Shown here: positions 13,172 to 25,160 of the stretch, in pieces
Numbering within the stretch: position 1 is the stretch's first letter
How the letters are laid out: the number at the start of each line of letters is the position of its first letter
Source of the DNA: Stenopsyche tienmushanensis
Lineage: Eukaryota > Arthropoda > Insecta > Trichoptera > Stenopsychidae
Reading direction: 5' to 3'
DNA length: 64,000 bases
Assembly (NCBI GenBank): GCA_008973525.1
Contig: WACJ01000104.1
Coordinates: forward strand, 248,001-312,000
Notes under the pieces: generated by a model
The model's database searches: none
What the model was told of the DNA's origin: nothing
The model's input: only the letters and a program-made list of their open reading frames with translations
Translations under genes and position numbers: made by a program

Positions 13172-13470
13172 TTAATGCATCCAACCATACTGGGGCTGAA
13201 TTCCCATATGCGTACAATTTCCTTCATATAGTTTTTGGTTCACCAGTGTTAGGCATCGCGATAACGAGAAGAGTGTGTCTTCAGCAAAGGCAACCATTTT
13301 AACTCCTTTGGTTAGGAGTAAGCACAGCAGACCATCGTATATTACATTCCACAGTGCGGATCCAAAAAACAACGCAACTCCATAATCTTTTCGATGGTCA
13401 GCTCCTAACTGTGCTCTTCCATAAGTTCATCAATATCACTGTCATCCACCTCCAAACTCATTGGTAATGA
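13172..13470 (-). mobile_element. R1-like LINE reverse-transcriptase fragment beside a pogo/Tigger-like scrap
   Basis: The minus-strand frame 13372-13172 contains GSALWNVIYDGLLCL followed by VKMVAFAEDTLF. These match the region before and over the catalytic Y/FADD box of R1-clade reverse transcriptases, here decayed to AED. Just above, 13470-13405 reads LEVDDSDIDELMEEHS, which resembles the C-terminal acidic part of pogo/Tigger transposases. Both are isolated fragments. Confidence 0.6.
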
Positions 13471-13636
13471 GAGCAATAGCAATGTCCGACCCAAAATTCT
13501 TCCAAGCAGAAATAAGGAAAAATACGGGGTTATTCCAAAACTCATAAGAACCATCCAAGAAGCCATCATCATAAAATAATCACACACATATAAAATGGTC
13601 GATATATAGGTTAGCATAAATATCCAGAAGCACATT

Positions 13637-13716
13637 TAACGCATTAGTGGACACGTCTGCATTATGCATCATATTTTCATACCAAAAATTACGCATAATG
13701 CAGACGTGTCCACCAA
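13637..13716. repeat. Short inverted-repeat element (hairpin MITE)
   Basis: TTAGTGGACACGTCTGCATTATGC (about 13643-13666) is followed about 23 bases on by its near-perfect reverse complement GCATAATGCAGACGTGTCCACC (about 13691-13712). The left arm recurs in SPD-2 intron 9 at about 20338. A TTAA lies at the left edge. Confidence 0.7.
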
Positions 13717-14230
13717 AATATTTATGGGATACATGATGGTAAATGATATTTAAAAAAACACACAATTATAAGAAATATGTTAAATATTAATATAAATTCA
13801 AAATAATTATCACAAAAATAAAAAAAACCTGTATTTTAATAACTATCTAAATACTATGGATTAAATTAATAAAATTCAGTAAGATATTTTATAAAATGAC
13901 AAATGTAAGTACAATCAACAACTCGTAAGATTTATTCAAAAATTATGCTACTGGTGAAATCCTCAATGATTGATAGTCAATAGAAAGGAAATCGGAACAG
14001 AGCAGCCATACATAATTTTGAATTTAAACAACCTTACGAATCAAATAAATAGAAACTTCACAACGCTCGTTTTCGATGAACAAAATTAGGAATGCCTTTT
14101 TATCACAGAAAAATAATCCTAAAAACAATATTATTCAAGACCGTTAAACTTTTTTACGATACTCCAAAATATCCTACAGAAACATGGCAAGCTTCTCAAA
14201 ATACTTCACGTATAAATTTCTCAGCAACGT

Positions 14231-17200
14231 CTACATTTTAGGTTCGGAAATCAAAGTCACATTGGAAGAATCGTCATCGCATATACTATGGAATTGCAAT
14301 GTTTCATCTGAATCACTAGAGTGGACAGCAATAGAGTAATCAAGGTCCAAATCGTACGTTAACATCACTTCCTTTTGTTGCAATTCATCTAGAAGTTGTT
14401 TTAACACTACCTATAAATTAAAGTTCATAGTGTAAATCATTCTGCTTTTAAGCATAAACATTTCTTAGATTGGATGGACGACGCTAGGACTAGACATAGG
14501 AGCCACCTAAAGTAATGTAACGTAAAATATATACTCACAGGCGTTTCTTTAAATGAGCAAATATTGCCATAATTTGCATCTTCCCCAGTAAAACGACTAC
14601 ACAGCTTATTCAATTTTCCTTGAGAATTTTCATTGAGCGATTCAAAATTGAACTCCTTACTCGTATAATCAGAACATATCCTGAAAATTACACAAGTACA
14701 GATTTAAATATAAAATTCAGCAGAAATAAATACATTTCAAGTGGTTTCTCTTTACTTCTTTATTCTGAGACGAGTAGATTCGTCGCCGTGGAAAACCGTC
14801 AAAGACGCTACAACTTCAGTGTCTCCGAGCTGACCTGCGAGTTAAAAGTATTGCACGACGCGGAATGCTTACCGCACATCTGACTGCCGTTCCGGGTGGA
14901 ATGATAGATTGTTGAGGAGTTATATAGACTTCATTACCGAGAGAACGATATTTCCCTGAAAATTAAATGCATTTCACCGTCAAACTGAATCATGTTTCAA
15001 ATTAAAAACAAAATCAATACATCGATCAATAAGTTCAGAGCTCAAAAATTGAAGTTGCGCGAGACAGCTGACACTTTAAAGACATCAGAAAACAGCGCAT
15101 TCATTTTTTTACATCAATATTTCTGTGATCGTAGAGATCGTAGAAAGCCTCAGGGATGCATTTCTCTCCATAACTTACGCAAAGCCCTAAATGATGAGGG
15201 AGTGGCTACGAGGTTTATATGTCCAACCGGTCCGCCTTTCAGACCGCTGACACTTTGAATGAGCGCCTCACGTTCGGACGTCCATGCCTGGAGATCTGGA
15301 ACGACCCAGTGACATCTCAGGCATACAGAGAGGGTCTTCCACTGATCTTTTAGTCCCGCTAGAAACGCTATGCACAGAGCGTCTAAACGCCCACCCTTTT
15401 TGCTCCACACCCTCCAGAGGAGGCGAGGTTTCTGCAGGAAAATCAGCTTCAGACTATTGCACCTGAGGGTGCGGCGGAGAAGAAAGGACAAAGGTTAAAG
15501 CTAAATTCAAAGGAATACTACAGCAGGTTCACTGCCACCACGAGTCCAACCTCAATTTGAAGGGGGCTGCAGCAGATGACAGACAGGAGCTAACCCTTCC
15601 CCATGGTACTCGTATCAGTTCGATCATTTGTAGTACCTAGCCATGAAGACAACTCGCCGTTCGAACAGCCTTAAACCGGTATGGCTAGGCAGATGAGGAT
15701 AGTGGTGAGCCTTTAACACAGTCTCCACCAACTACTTTAATCGGCTGTCCCACACATCCCTTTATGCGTACAGCACAGAGTGACCCAACTCATGTTAGCT
15801 GGGTTATAGTAAGTTAAGTAATAAAGATACTTTTTTCCAAACGTTTTCTTTGTTAGGCCGGATCTTACGAACTTATTGATTGATGTGTTCGAACTTATTG
15901 ATGATATTTAACGACGATTATAAATACTCACATTTTAAATCGATATTGAAAAGCACAAAACCGGGCACTGTGCCCTTATTCCATATGGTGAAAAATATTT
16001 CTTTAGTCAGGCCCGAATTGTTGAGGGATCCCAACGGCAGACCCTGCGCTCCGGCGTGTTTGAAAACTCCGTCGCGAAATATAAACGTGGATTGTCCGCC
16101 GACTCCATGAAGCGGTATCTAAAATATTAGATTGTTAATCTCAACCGATCTATATTATGTGAGAAGACCGCAGGTTTTAGTTTGTATTCATGAATCAAAA
16201 TTACTTTAAAAAGTGCCCTGGCATCGTTTATGTCCGACGATGGATTGTATCGTTTGGCGATTCGAAGCGTTCCCGTGTGGCCTCCGAGATGAGCCGCTCG
16301 AAACTCGACTTTTAAAGCGCGACATTCCTGCGGTTGCAGCGTGAGCATCATGGATGTCGCAGATCCGGAATCGGAAATGACCTGATGATATTTAAACGAT
16401 TGATTACAAACGGAGGCAAAAATACAGATTTCGATATGTATTTTTAAATTTACATACTTTAAATCCTTCTCCGAGTAATGTTACAATGACTCGCAACTTT
16501 TTTGCAGCCGAGACGTTTTTAAATGTCACGTCTTGCACTTTCGCCTCGCCAATTTTCGTCGAGCCCCATGACAATTCTTTTTTTGTAGATTTTATTGTTG
16601 CCTTAAAATATTTAAATTATTTATACTTTGAAAACATTAGTCATATTTTATACACATTAAAAATTGAAGCCTACTTGAGAATTTGTAGATGAACTTTCCA
16701 CGCTGTATGCAGATTGTTGAGAATGGCACCGACTCGGTAATGTTCCTACTATGTCAATTACTTCCGTTGTATATAAACTTTCGAATGCCAGCAATCTACA
16801 AAGCATCGTTTTAAAATTATTTTCAGAAAAACAATATCGAAAAAAAACCCGTTTTATTGAACTATTTATGTATTATAAAGCAAAATTACCTTTTAATATT
16901 GTCATTGAGAGTATCACATAATGGATACATGACCTTGACATGAGCCTTTTCTCCGGGATGAAGAATAATACTAGATTTATCCAATATGAAAAGCCCATTT
17001 TCGCAAGGGGCGATTATGAAATTTTTAGAGTTTTTATCGGAATACGATGCTATATAAAGTTTATATTCGGTTGTTATAGAACCTGCATTGAACATCTCAA
17101 CATCTTCAGTAGAACCTAAAATGAGTGGTTTTATTAATTTGACTCGAATAATATTAATAAATATTAGGGGTACCCAGAAAAAAGGGTGTTTTTTAATGAA

Positions 17201-20200
17201 TAATGTGTTTGATCAACGTCTATCAAGCTTAGATCACTAATCATTAGTCTCACAGACTACAGTCATTCAAGAAATAACGAATACGACAGGGTAAATACGT
17301 AAAAGATCAGTAATGCATGAAAACAAGGCATGTGGGTACAGCATGCATTAAATGAGGAGAATAAGGCAGCGCGCGGTATCGAAAGACACGGTATAATTTA
17401 TTTTGAATTGCTGAATATTGTGATCGTAGAATGCCCCAGGAATGCATTTTACCCCAAATTTGTTTAAAAAAAAGCCATGAAAGCCCTAAAGTTGGAGGAA
17501 GTGGGCACGAGATTTCTGTATCCAACCGGTCCAAATATTGGATCGCTGACACATCAAAATAGCACCTTGAATCGGACGCCATGCCCAGACATGTCCACAG
17601 AACATGGTCTATGTCCATAAACGGATGCATGGGTACTCTGAGAATTGGGAAATCCTGAATCTGTGAAGAGAAGTCAGTAACCTGGACAGAGAAAAAATTA
17701 ATTGAAAAAAATAGGCCTGGTTTGATTAACCGTCACGCGGTATACCTCCAAAAAGTCAACGCACTGCCTCACACCGCTAAAATCACTCGGGTGAGGAACG
17801 GTTCAACATCCTCCATATTCACTTGGACTTGAAACCATCTGCTTAACACTTATTTCCTTAGTTACAAATTTTTTAGATGAACTATCCTTAATTGAAACTG
17901 TCCATTTTTTATGAAAAAGGTATAAAAAGTTTGCCCAATAGATGGAGAAAGGTTTTGAAAGTTAATGACGATTATTTTGTAGATAAATCTAATATATAAA
18001 AATGAATTGGGTTTTGTTCGTTTGAAATGCGCTGCCATACCATTCATCGGATTACTATAAAACTTCGTCCACTTATTGCTAAGGATTCCGCGAGTAACAT
18101 AGGCGTAGTCATAAAAATCAATGTTTGTTTGTCCGTATTTAATGCGCTGCCATACCCTTCATTCGTTCGCAATAAAACTTTGCCAACTTATTGTTTGCAC
18201 TTTCTCAATTAATATAGATATAGTAAAATTAACTTACAGTAGATCTTATATATAAAAATCAATGCTTGTATGTTTGTTCATATTTATAATAAAAACAACA
18301 AAATAAAATAAATTTCATTATTTCTATCATTCCTAATTAAACAAGATAACTCTTTCAAATTTCAAACTATATTTTTAGAATTATCACTTCTGTTCATTAT
18401 CACACCTTTCCTAATTATGTACTATATTATTGGGTGTGTGAATAAGTTCCTGCCGTTTTTAGCTAATACAAATCCTTTATTTTAAAAAATGTAATAAGAA
18501 AGCAAACCAGTTGAAGTATTGCCCATCGCTAGCCACTACTTTTGGCCGTCTTTCTGGCAGCATTTGAATTCCACGTTAATAAAACGACAAGTCTTTTGAG
18601 GTGCATGGGGTAAAACTTCCGATTTCATCGTTTCCAAGTAGGTTTAGATCGCTGATACAACATGCGACCTAGCGTTGTCATGCTGCAAAATCGCCTTGTA
18701 GTGTCTTTCAGCATATTGTAACCGCTTTTCCTTAAATGTTCAGCTCAAACGCATCAATTGTTTACGGTAAAGATCTTCTGTGACGCTTGGTTGTATTGGA
18801 GCATCTGATCTTGCCAAATACTGAGCATGAGCTTGGAACCGTGGATATTCCACATTGGCGTCCCATGGGGCTTAATCCACACTCGAGATTATCGTAGTAT
18901 ATCCACTTTTCATCGCCAGTCATAATGCGATGTAAAAAATCTTTTTTACCATTGGAGCAGTTGTTGCAGACACCTTTTTATATCTCTTGACTTCAAGTCG
19001 TAAGGCATCTAAGATCCTCTTTTATCAGTCCCTGTCAGACGTTTCGAAACTGTTGTTCGAACAACAATAGTTGCATCACCACTTATGCTATACGCGCACA
19101 ATTATTGTACCGTCATCTGATGATGAAACGGCAGGAACTTATTCACACACCCAATATAAAACACATTAATTTATGCATTTATAAAAGAGCAGTCTCACCT
19201 TGGCTAACAATCAAAGTGCTAGTTTTTTGACCGTTGCGTATAAGTAAAGTTGAAATGCCAACACTGCCGTATATGGGTACGGATTGGATACTTATGGAGC
19301 TTGCATTTTTTTGCGTCGATAATACAAGGCAAATATTGAGAATTCCGTCTATATGTTGAATTGTAACATCGCCTAAAATTTACATTGAAACTTACAATAA
19401 AAATCATACATGCATCAATCATACAATACATGCGTTGAAATACTTACTACTTTCCAATTTCGGAGCAACGAATTGAACGATGATCAACAAGGCGGATTTT
19501 CTACCTTTCGGTAATGAATACACCTCGTCTTTAATCGATACGTTATCTTTCGTTCGGGAAGACGAAAGCGTACGAGACAACTGTGAATTGTTCACTTCGT
19601 CTTCTAAAACAGTTTCGACGCTTACGACATTAAACACGTTTAAAATAGTACAATTTATATTGAACGTTATAAGCAAGTCCATGTGCGACTCGTTCCATAA
19701 AACGAAAGGCATGTAGGATTCACATTGTTCAGGAACGGCCGCAAATTCAACGCTCTTTATAACGTTGGCGTCGATGCTCTGCATCGATAGTTTAGGCGCT
19801 TGCGATTTTACACGAATAATATGCTCCACGAAGGAAGAACATTTAGTGACGATATCCGTTAAAAGAAGATGAATTTTGATCGAAATATCAACATCGGCCA
19901 TCAACGTTACGAGCTTGAGGATGCATTCGCTTTTGGAGTCAGCCTTTAGTAATATTTTTGTTACGGGCGCTTGCAATATGACGACTTTTTTTATGTCGTC
20001 GTCGTAGAGCTTATCATCAATGCAAACAGTCTTCACGGAAAACTCTACAGAGAGCCATCTAGAACTCAACGATTCCATCCTTATTTTGAGATCGTGCGTG
20101 ACTCCTATGAACGCCTCCTCTTCTGACGATTCAACTTTAAGCCAGTCACCTTTTATGGGAACGTTGAGCGAATTTTCGGCAACATCCGATATATTCAATA

Positions 20201-23200
20201 TATTTGCGTCGTTTTCATTAGGCGACGAATTGGCAAAGTGCGATTGTGATTCGATATGGTTGATTCTGAATGGCGTTAAAGCTGGAATGCATTCTTTACC
20301 TGAAACGGTCAAAAGATTATTGTATCGAATTATATTTAACGCGTTAGTGGACACATCTGCATTATGCAGTCATTTTTTCATATAAAAAATGGCACGTTAA
20401 ACGGTGCAAAAACTTACTTATATTGTTTAGGCGCGTTTGTAAAGGAGAAATCCATCCGTTACTATTTACAGGTTGACTTTTAGTGTTGTAATGGTCGAGC
20501 AATCTTTTCACGTGCCTCCCGCTCGACGGCGTATTGAAAACCTTTTCAGTTGTCGCTTCCGGATGCCGGCGACATTAAATCTTTAATTTCTTTGCTGACG
20601 TCTGAAGGTGTGAGGACACCCTGAGATATTTTATCATGCGAAATCGACATGACACCGGGACTCATTTCGAGTGACATTTTTCTTGCGTCTTTTTTTATAA
20701 AATGGTTATCGTCCTTCGCCTCTTTGGATTCCTTTTCTGTTTCAGGGCAGTCAAGCATATCGTCCTCGAGAATAGGATTGAGACATGCTGATGATTTTAT
20801 ATTTACCACAGTACTCACACTTTTAACAGTGTTATCAGTATATCCGCTACTACTGTCCGTTGTAGATATTCGTGAATTTTTTGACATCGATGTAAAATCA
20901 GGGTTGTTTGTATCATGTAATATAGATAAAGAATTTCCTTTATTTTGAATAGAGTTCTTTTTAAGTCCACTTGAAATATTATTTTGAGACGTGGAATTGT
21001 TAATTTTGATCGAATTAGTATTAGTGATTGATAAACCTCTAGTGTCCCTAGAATTTGATTCTTTCATAATTTTTATTGGAGAAAATTTGTTATGAGAATG
21101 AGTAGAATCACTGAGCCCATTTTCACATTCATGAGGGTTTTTCAATGTGCTAAGCATATTACTTTTTAGATTGATTTGGCAATCATCATTTTTTGTGCTA
21201 TGAAATATATTAGAAGCGCACACAAACGAATTGGTCACAGACGAAGGACTCATTTCATTTATTGTTACATGATTAAATTTAGAAACTCCTGGTGATGGAT
21301 ATAATGTATTTTTGGATAGTTTGGTTTTCTTTTCGTTGTTTCTCTGGTTTTCACTTTTTATACCAAGCATGTGATCCAAAAGAATAGAAGGCCTTTCGTC
21401 TAATTTTCCTGAAATGTAAAGAAACATTAATTATTTTGATCATGATGACAATGTTTTCCTTTCGGGACTTCTTTTAACCTTTTTAGTAATGAGCAAATTT
21501 AAAATCGATGAAGTCGTTGATGTCATAATCGCTTTACACCGATTACTTTCTGTCAGCTCCCATCAGCTCGAACTGCGCTAAGTTCTCTCTGTCTGTCTCC
21601 GAGCTTCAATGTACAAGAGTACTCTTTCTGAATAGTGGAGGGGGAAACGCAGGGTATCGATAGTACTCCCGTAGGGGTTAAGCGAGGAAACAAAAAAATC
21701 TGGGGGAGCTAGGTCAGAGCTATAGGGAAGCCGGAGAACCAATTGAGTGCGGGTCCTGGCCAGGAAATTGTTGATAATTAAGGCGTCCTTGGCTTAGCGC
21801 GTTGTCATGATGAAATTTCCATGCATCTTTGTATTAAAATCTTCGATTACAATGCGATAAACGGTTGTTTTTGTTACGTTTAGAGTTTCTATTATCCGTT
21901 AAGGACTCAACTGACGGTTAAAAAAATCATGCACACACGTCATATAGGTCAAAAATTACAATTCCACAGTCATGAGCACGTCTGACAGCTCGAAAGATCA
22001 AAAAGAGGTCCGATTTTAATATCAATTCATATGAAAACTTAAAAATATACATACCAACCATATTCCTAATCTGCGTGAGACTTAAAGCGCTCGATAAAGT
22101 ATCATCGACATTTGTACTGTCAACTGGAGCAGGACGCGCATTTGTAGATGGTATTTTGAAATCAGTTTCGACCGCATTACTTTTGATTTTATAATGTGAT
22201 AAATCCGCTGCAGATGGAATATTTACTGATGAATCGGAATTTTTGTCTTTTTGAATTTTTATCTCATAAGTTTTGCTCAATGTTTCTGGATTAATATCTG
22301 AAATATTAGTTGAATAATAATAATGAGAACAAATTCACTCAACGACAAAATTATAAATTGATTTTTCACATGTTGCAGGATGTGTCCCAAAAGTCATGAA
22401 ATATATTTTTTGACACATCCCTACTGGTCAAAATGTATTTGAATCGGTTTGGTGAGTTGAGGGAGATCTTTAGCTTTACAGCGCATTAAAAGTTCAGCCA
22501 CTGCGAGCATCAGTAAAATCAGGATAGCTGATTTAATGCGTCAGTAATATATATTTCATGACTTTTGGGACACACCACGAAACATTAACACTGTGAGATT
22601 GAGATTAATAAAAAACATTTACTAACCTGATAAGTATAGTGGATTGGAGGATTCAGTTTTTTCTGGACTCGTCGTATTTAAAATATCTTTAATGTTATTG
22701 CACCTCTTTCCAAAATAAAATCCAACAGACATCTTACTATTGTTTTTCAGATTTGTACACTCGGCCCTAAAAGTACTTTTAAACAACATAATTTTATTTA
22801 GCATCAGTTTTTCCTGAATTTATTCCTCTAATAATTGTATTTACCTGGATTTTTCTTTATCATCAATGTCTAGTAGAGTGTCTACGGGTATCGAATAATC
22901 ATACAATGAATTAGTGGAATTTAATAAACTTGTTTTTGGACATACAGGAATCTCTCCATTTTCTTTAATCCATGAGAGTTCTTCTTTCGACATATCGATC
23001 TATAAGCAAATAAATATATCTAAGAACCGTCAAGTTACGCACATGTGCATCTTTAGTCATGTGATTCATCAACAAAAATACCTTTGATGCGGATTCAAAT
23101 AAAGAGTCTCTTAAACATGAATCATTCCCCGGAACACTACTTTTAAAATCTTGTGCGCGATAATTCCACGAATCATTCATCATATTAGGCATTTTTCCGC

Positions 23201-24028
23201 TGCTCAGACTATATTTGAACGATTGCAAAGAATTATGAAGTTTCAAGACTTCCGGATCGTTACTCGACGTAAGGATTTTATCGACGGCGGCGCTTTGAAT
23301 CTTCGCCTTTTCAATAATATCATTCACAAACGAGCAAGTATCGTTCATTTTGGGCGAAGATTTTTTCTCGTCGTTTTGTCGTTCTTGTGGATTTTTATTT
23401 TCTTTGAAATCGTCCCTTGCGTGAGTTGATCGTCCCGTTATTTCTCGAGGATTGAATGAGATCTACGAAAACAAATATCCAATCATAAAAATGTGTTATT
23501 TATAAGGCGTAATATAATTGCGTAAACGTGAAAATAAGACTTGCAGATTTTTTACTATGAATCGATTTCTTTTGTAAATTTGAGTTTTCCAATTCATCTT
23601 CGCCCAAACCTAGAATTAAAAAATCAAATTTAGAAAATGTTGATTTAGCCAATTTACATAGAATATTAAACGGCATAAATTTACCTTTACAATTATCGAT
23701 GTCCAATATTCCCAACGAGGATTCGCATGTATCCAGTTCCCTTTTTCGACTCTTATCAATGTAGTTTATTGAATGGAAACCAGTCAAACTGCAATAGTGT
23801 ATGAGAAGCAATTTAAAAATATTTCCATATGGCATCTAATGAGGTGATTAAAAATAACATGTTCTACCTTTCACATCCGTATCTTTCAACAGTCGACGTG
23901 GCCTGCGGAGAGTCCATAGAACTTAAAGTCATATCGGTAGCCGATTTTCGTCGAATGTGACCTGTCAGTTCGACAGATTTACGAGGTTTAGGCACCTCTA
24001 AACTCATTTTGTACTGACGATCACCCAT
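14231..24028 (-). CDS. SPD-2/CEP192 family centrosome protein (20 coding exons, one frame break)
   Basis: Scaffold of the pericentriolar material, needed for centrosome maturation. Exons: 24028-23868, 23788-23685, 23609-23545, 23462-23082, 22999-22845, 22766-22627, 22297-22055, 21408-about 20547, about 20546-20418, 20299-19448, 19372-19199, 17115-16890, 16795-16675, 16601-16458, 16381-16205, 16118-15932, 14955-14873, 14829-14756, 14680-14539 and 14410-14231. After discounting one extra base they sum to about 1532 residues, longer than Drosophila Spd-2. The N-terminus is disordered and Ser/Asn-rich, with conserved patches ISFNPREITGRSTH (from residue 111), MSKEELSWIKEN and SVGFYFGKRCN. The C-terminal half shows beta-rich ASH/MSP-type domains (for example WLSVEFSVK, then SVEFAAVPEQCESYMPFVLWN). 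It ends with CEP192 signatures IPLHGVGGQSTFIFRDG, FFTIWNKGTVPGFV and SLTVFHGDESTRLRI. Intron 3 uses a GC donor. The border of exons 8 and 9 is a +1 frame break, not a clear intron. Confidence 0.85.
15130..15490 (-). mobile_element. 3' end of an R1-like LINE (in SPD-2 intron 16)
   Basis: The minus-strand frame contains LQAWTSEREALIQSV followed by a GPVGHINLVATPSSF-like end. This resembles the C-terminal Cys/His cluster and W..ER tail of R1-type LINE second ORFs. Related copies are at 17.4-17.64, 61.64-61.96, 62.04-62.17 and 63.5-63.62 kb. Stops interrupt it. Confidence 0.6.
15840..15890. repeat. Isolated mariner-type terminal sequence
   Basis: TTACGAACTTATTGATTGATG resembles the right inverted end of the 34.16-34.45 kb mariner derivative. 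No transposase sequence is attached. Confidence 0.4.
17228..17260. mobile_element. Half copy of the piggyBac-type MITE
   Basis: CTTAGATCACTAATC followed by CATTAGTCTCACAGACTAC matches the left half of the 5.6 kb copy. The right half is absent. It lies in SPD-2 intron 11. A mariner-like end (TATTAGGGGTACCCAG) lies just before it at about 17160. Confidence 0.6.
17400..17640 (-). mobile_element. 3' end of an R1-like LINE, second copy
   Basis: The minus-strand frame has DIDHVLWTCLGMASDS, the H....C part of the LINE C-terminal zinc-binding cluster. At DNA level it shares CCAACCGGTCC, a following GATCGCTGACAC-like block and CCAGACATGTCCACA with the 61.7 kb copy. Heavily mutated. Confidence 0.6.
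17988..18290 (+). repeat. Helitron-like interspersed repeat, copy 2 (in SPD-2 intron 11)
   Basis: It starts CTAATATATAAAAATGAATTG like the copy at 3948. It contains the GCTGCCATACC block twice and two internal TAAAAATCAATG starts, so the unit is itself partly tandem. It has no coding capacity. Confidence 0.55.
18429..19156 (-). mobile_element. Mariner element with intact terminal inverted repeats, internally deleted
   Basis: The ends TTGGGTGTGTGAATAAGTTC and GAACTTATTCACACACCCAA are perfect mirror copies bordered by TA, the mariner target. The minus-strand interior carries broken transposase sequence including HDNARSHVV (catalytic-core region) and DEKWIYYDN-like segments. At about 728 bp it is shorter than a full mariner of about 1.3 kb. 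It is inserted in SPD-2 intron 11. Confidence 0.85.
20338..20397. mobile_element. MITE inside the 118-bp SPD-2 intron 9
   Basis: TTAACGCGTTAGTGGACAC and CTGCATTATGCA match the left arm of the 13.64 kb hairpin element. It ends near another TTAA at 20392-20395. The element makes up about half of this very short intron (20417-20300). Confidence 0.6.
21560..21960 (-). mobile_element. Mariner relic in SPD-2 intron 7
   Basis: Minus-strand fragments read FHHDNALSQ (in one frame) then [17 protein letters not shown], the DN and DLAP motifs of the mariner catalytic core. Same family as 7.64-8.06 and 55.5-56.1 kb. Frames are broken. Confidence 0.7.
22380..22576. mobile_element. MITE of about 197 bp in SPD-2 intron 6
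   Basis: The ends TGTGTCCCAAAAGTCATGAA and TTCATGACTTTTGGGACACA are exact reverse complements, extending inward as AATATAT. No coding sequence. The ends resemble those of Tc1/mariner-type elements; the superfamily is inferred. Confidence 0.8.
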
Positions 24029-24029
24029 T

Positions 24030-24690
24030 GCAATATGTAATTAAATGTAGCTTACAATTTAATATATTCTTATTAGCATCGTTTAAATGCAGTTTTAAAA
24101 ATATGCTGTACGTTTTAATGTTCTTTGCATTTAAAATAGGACGTAACTAACAATCTTACTAGACGCGAAATGTCACAACGGAATATTCAAACGCAACGAA
24201 CTTTCGGCCATAAGACATTTCTTTATGGCCATTGGGATGGCATACATTAATTTTTAAACAATTATTTTTTGGGATAAAATAAGTATATTGAAATATTTTT
24301 ATGCTCGGAAATCATAGATTTATATGAATAAATTAGAAGTTATGGAAATACATATTTATATATTTCACATAATACAATTCACATTGACTTATTATCAAAA
24401 TATATTGAAAGGATTTGAGTTATGATATTCATCATAATTTAAATGCGGTTAATTTTCTTTATATATTTTAAGTTTAAATAAAATAATTTGATTTTAAAAT
24501 TTAAAAAAATATATTTTGTCAGTAAAAAAATATTTTAACTATTTTAAAATATTTTGGGATAATAAATGATAGTAAAATTTTAACTGGTCGATAAAATAAT
24601 ATTGAAAGTGTGTATTTTTTATCGGATTTAATATTTCTTATACATTGTTCAATGATCGCACAAATTATTGTTATTTTCACTGAAATGTCA
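24030..24690. other. Upstream of SPD-2, AT-rich
   Basis: Probably holds the SPD-2 promoter. No TATA box or initiator could be told apart from the AT-rich background, and no repeat was recognised. Confidence 0.4.
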
Positions 24691-24699
24691 AACAGATGC

Positions 24700-25160
24700 T
24701 GTCAAAACTTTGACATGATAAAGATTAAAGCTTCAGATTACTTTAAACTTGGCTAAATGATTTATTTAAAGGATATGTGGAAGTTTGCATATTTAAAAAG
24801 ACATCTCAATCAAAAAGTTCAACTAGATCGCACTCTCGATAAGTATATGATAATTACCAAGTATATATTCAAATTTTCTCTTTTTATATCATTTTAAAAT
24901 GAAAAGAAGATCCAATGACATGAAAGATGTATTCATAGGCAATCAAAAAAATATAGACAATCCCTGCAATTACATTGGAGACTTTAGGGCTCCCAAGAAA
25001 TATGACAGAACTTGAAATGGGGAACAGCGTTTAAACGCGATGCTACATATATTTATTTATACCCAGATAAAAAACATAAAGATTGTGTTGTTTGCTCCAA
25101 CGGGGAAATAAAAAATGAAAGGAAAGAAACGTATTAATACTGTAAAACATACGATACAAA
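24700..25160 (+). mobile_element. piggyBac transposase C-terminal relic, second copy
   Basis: One broken plus-strand frame reads FIYPDKKHKDCVVCSNG then RKETYYCKTYD, matching the Cys-rich tail of piggyBac transposases (C..C ... RKETRYYC). Upstream DWFI-type sequence is lost. It sits next to an R1-like LINE end. Confidence 0.65.

Noticed and set aside
13405..13765. Minus-strand frames with hydrophobic stretches
   Set aside because: No membrane-protein family recognised. They cover a MITE and transposon scraps.
19480..20948. Plus-strand frames of up to 121 codons
   Set aside because: Antisense shadows of the SPD-2 exons.
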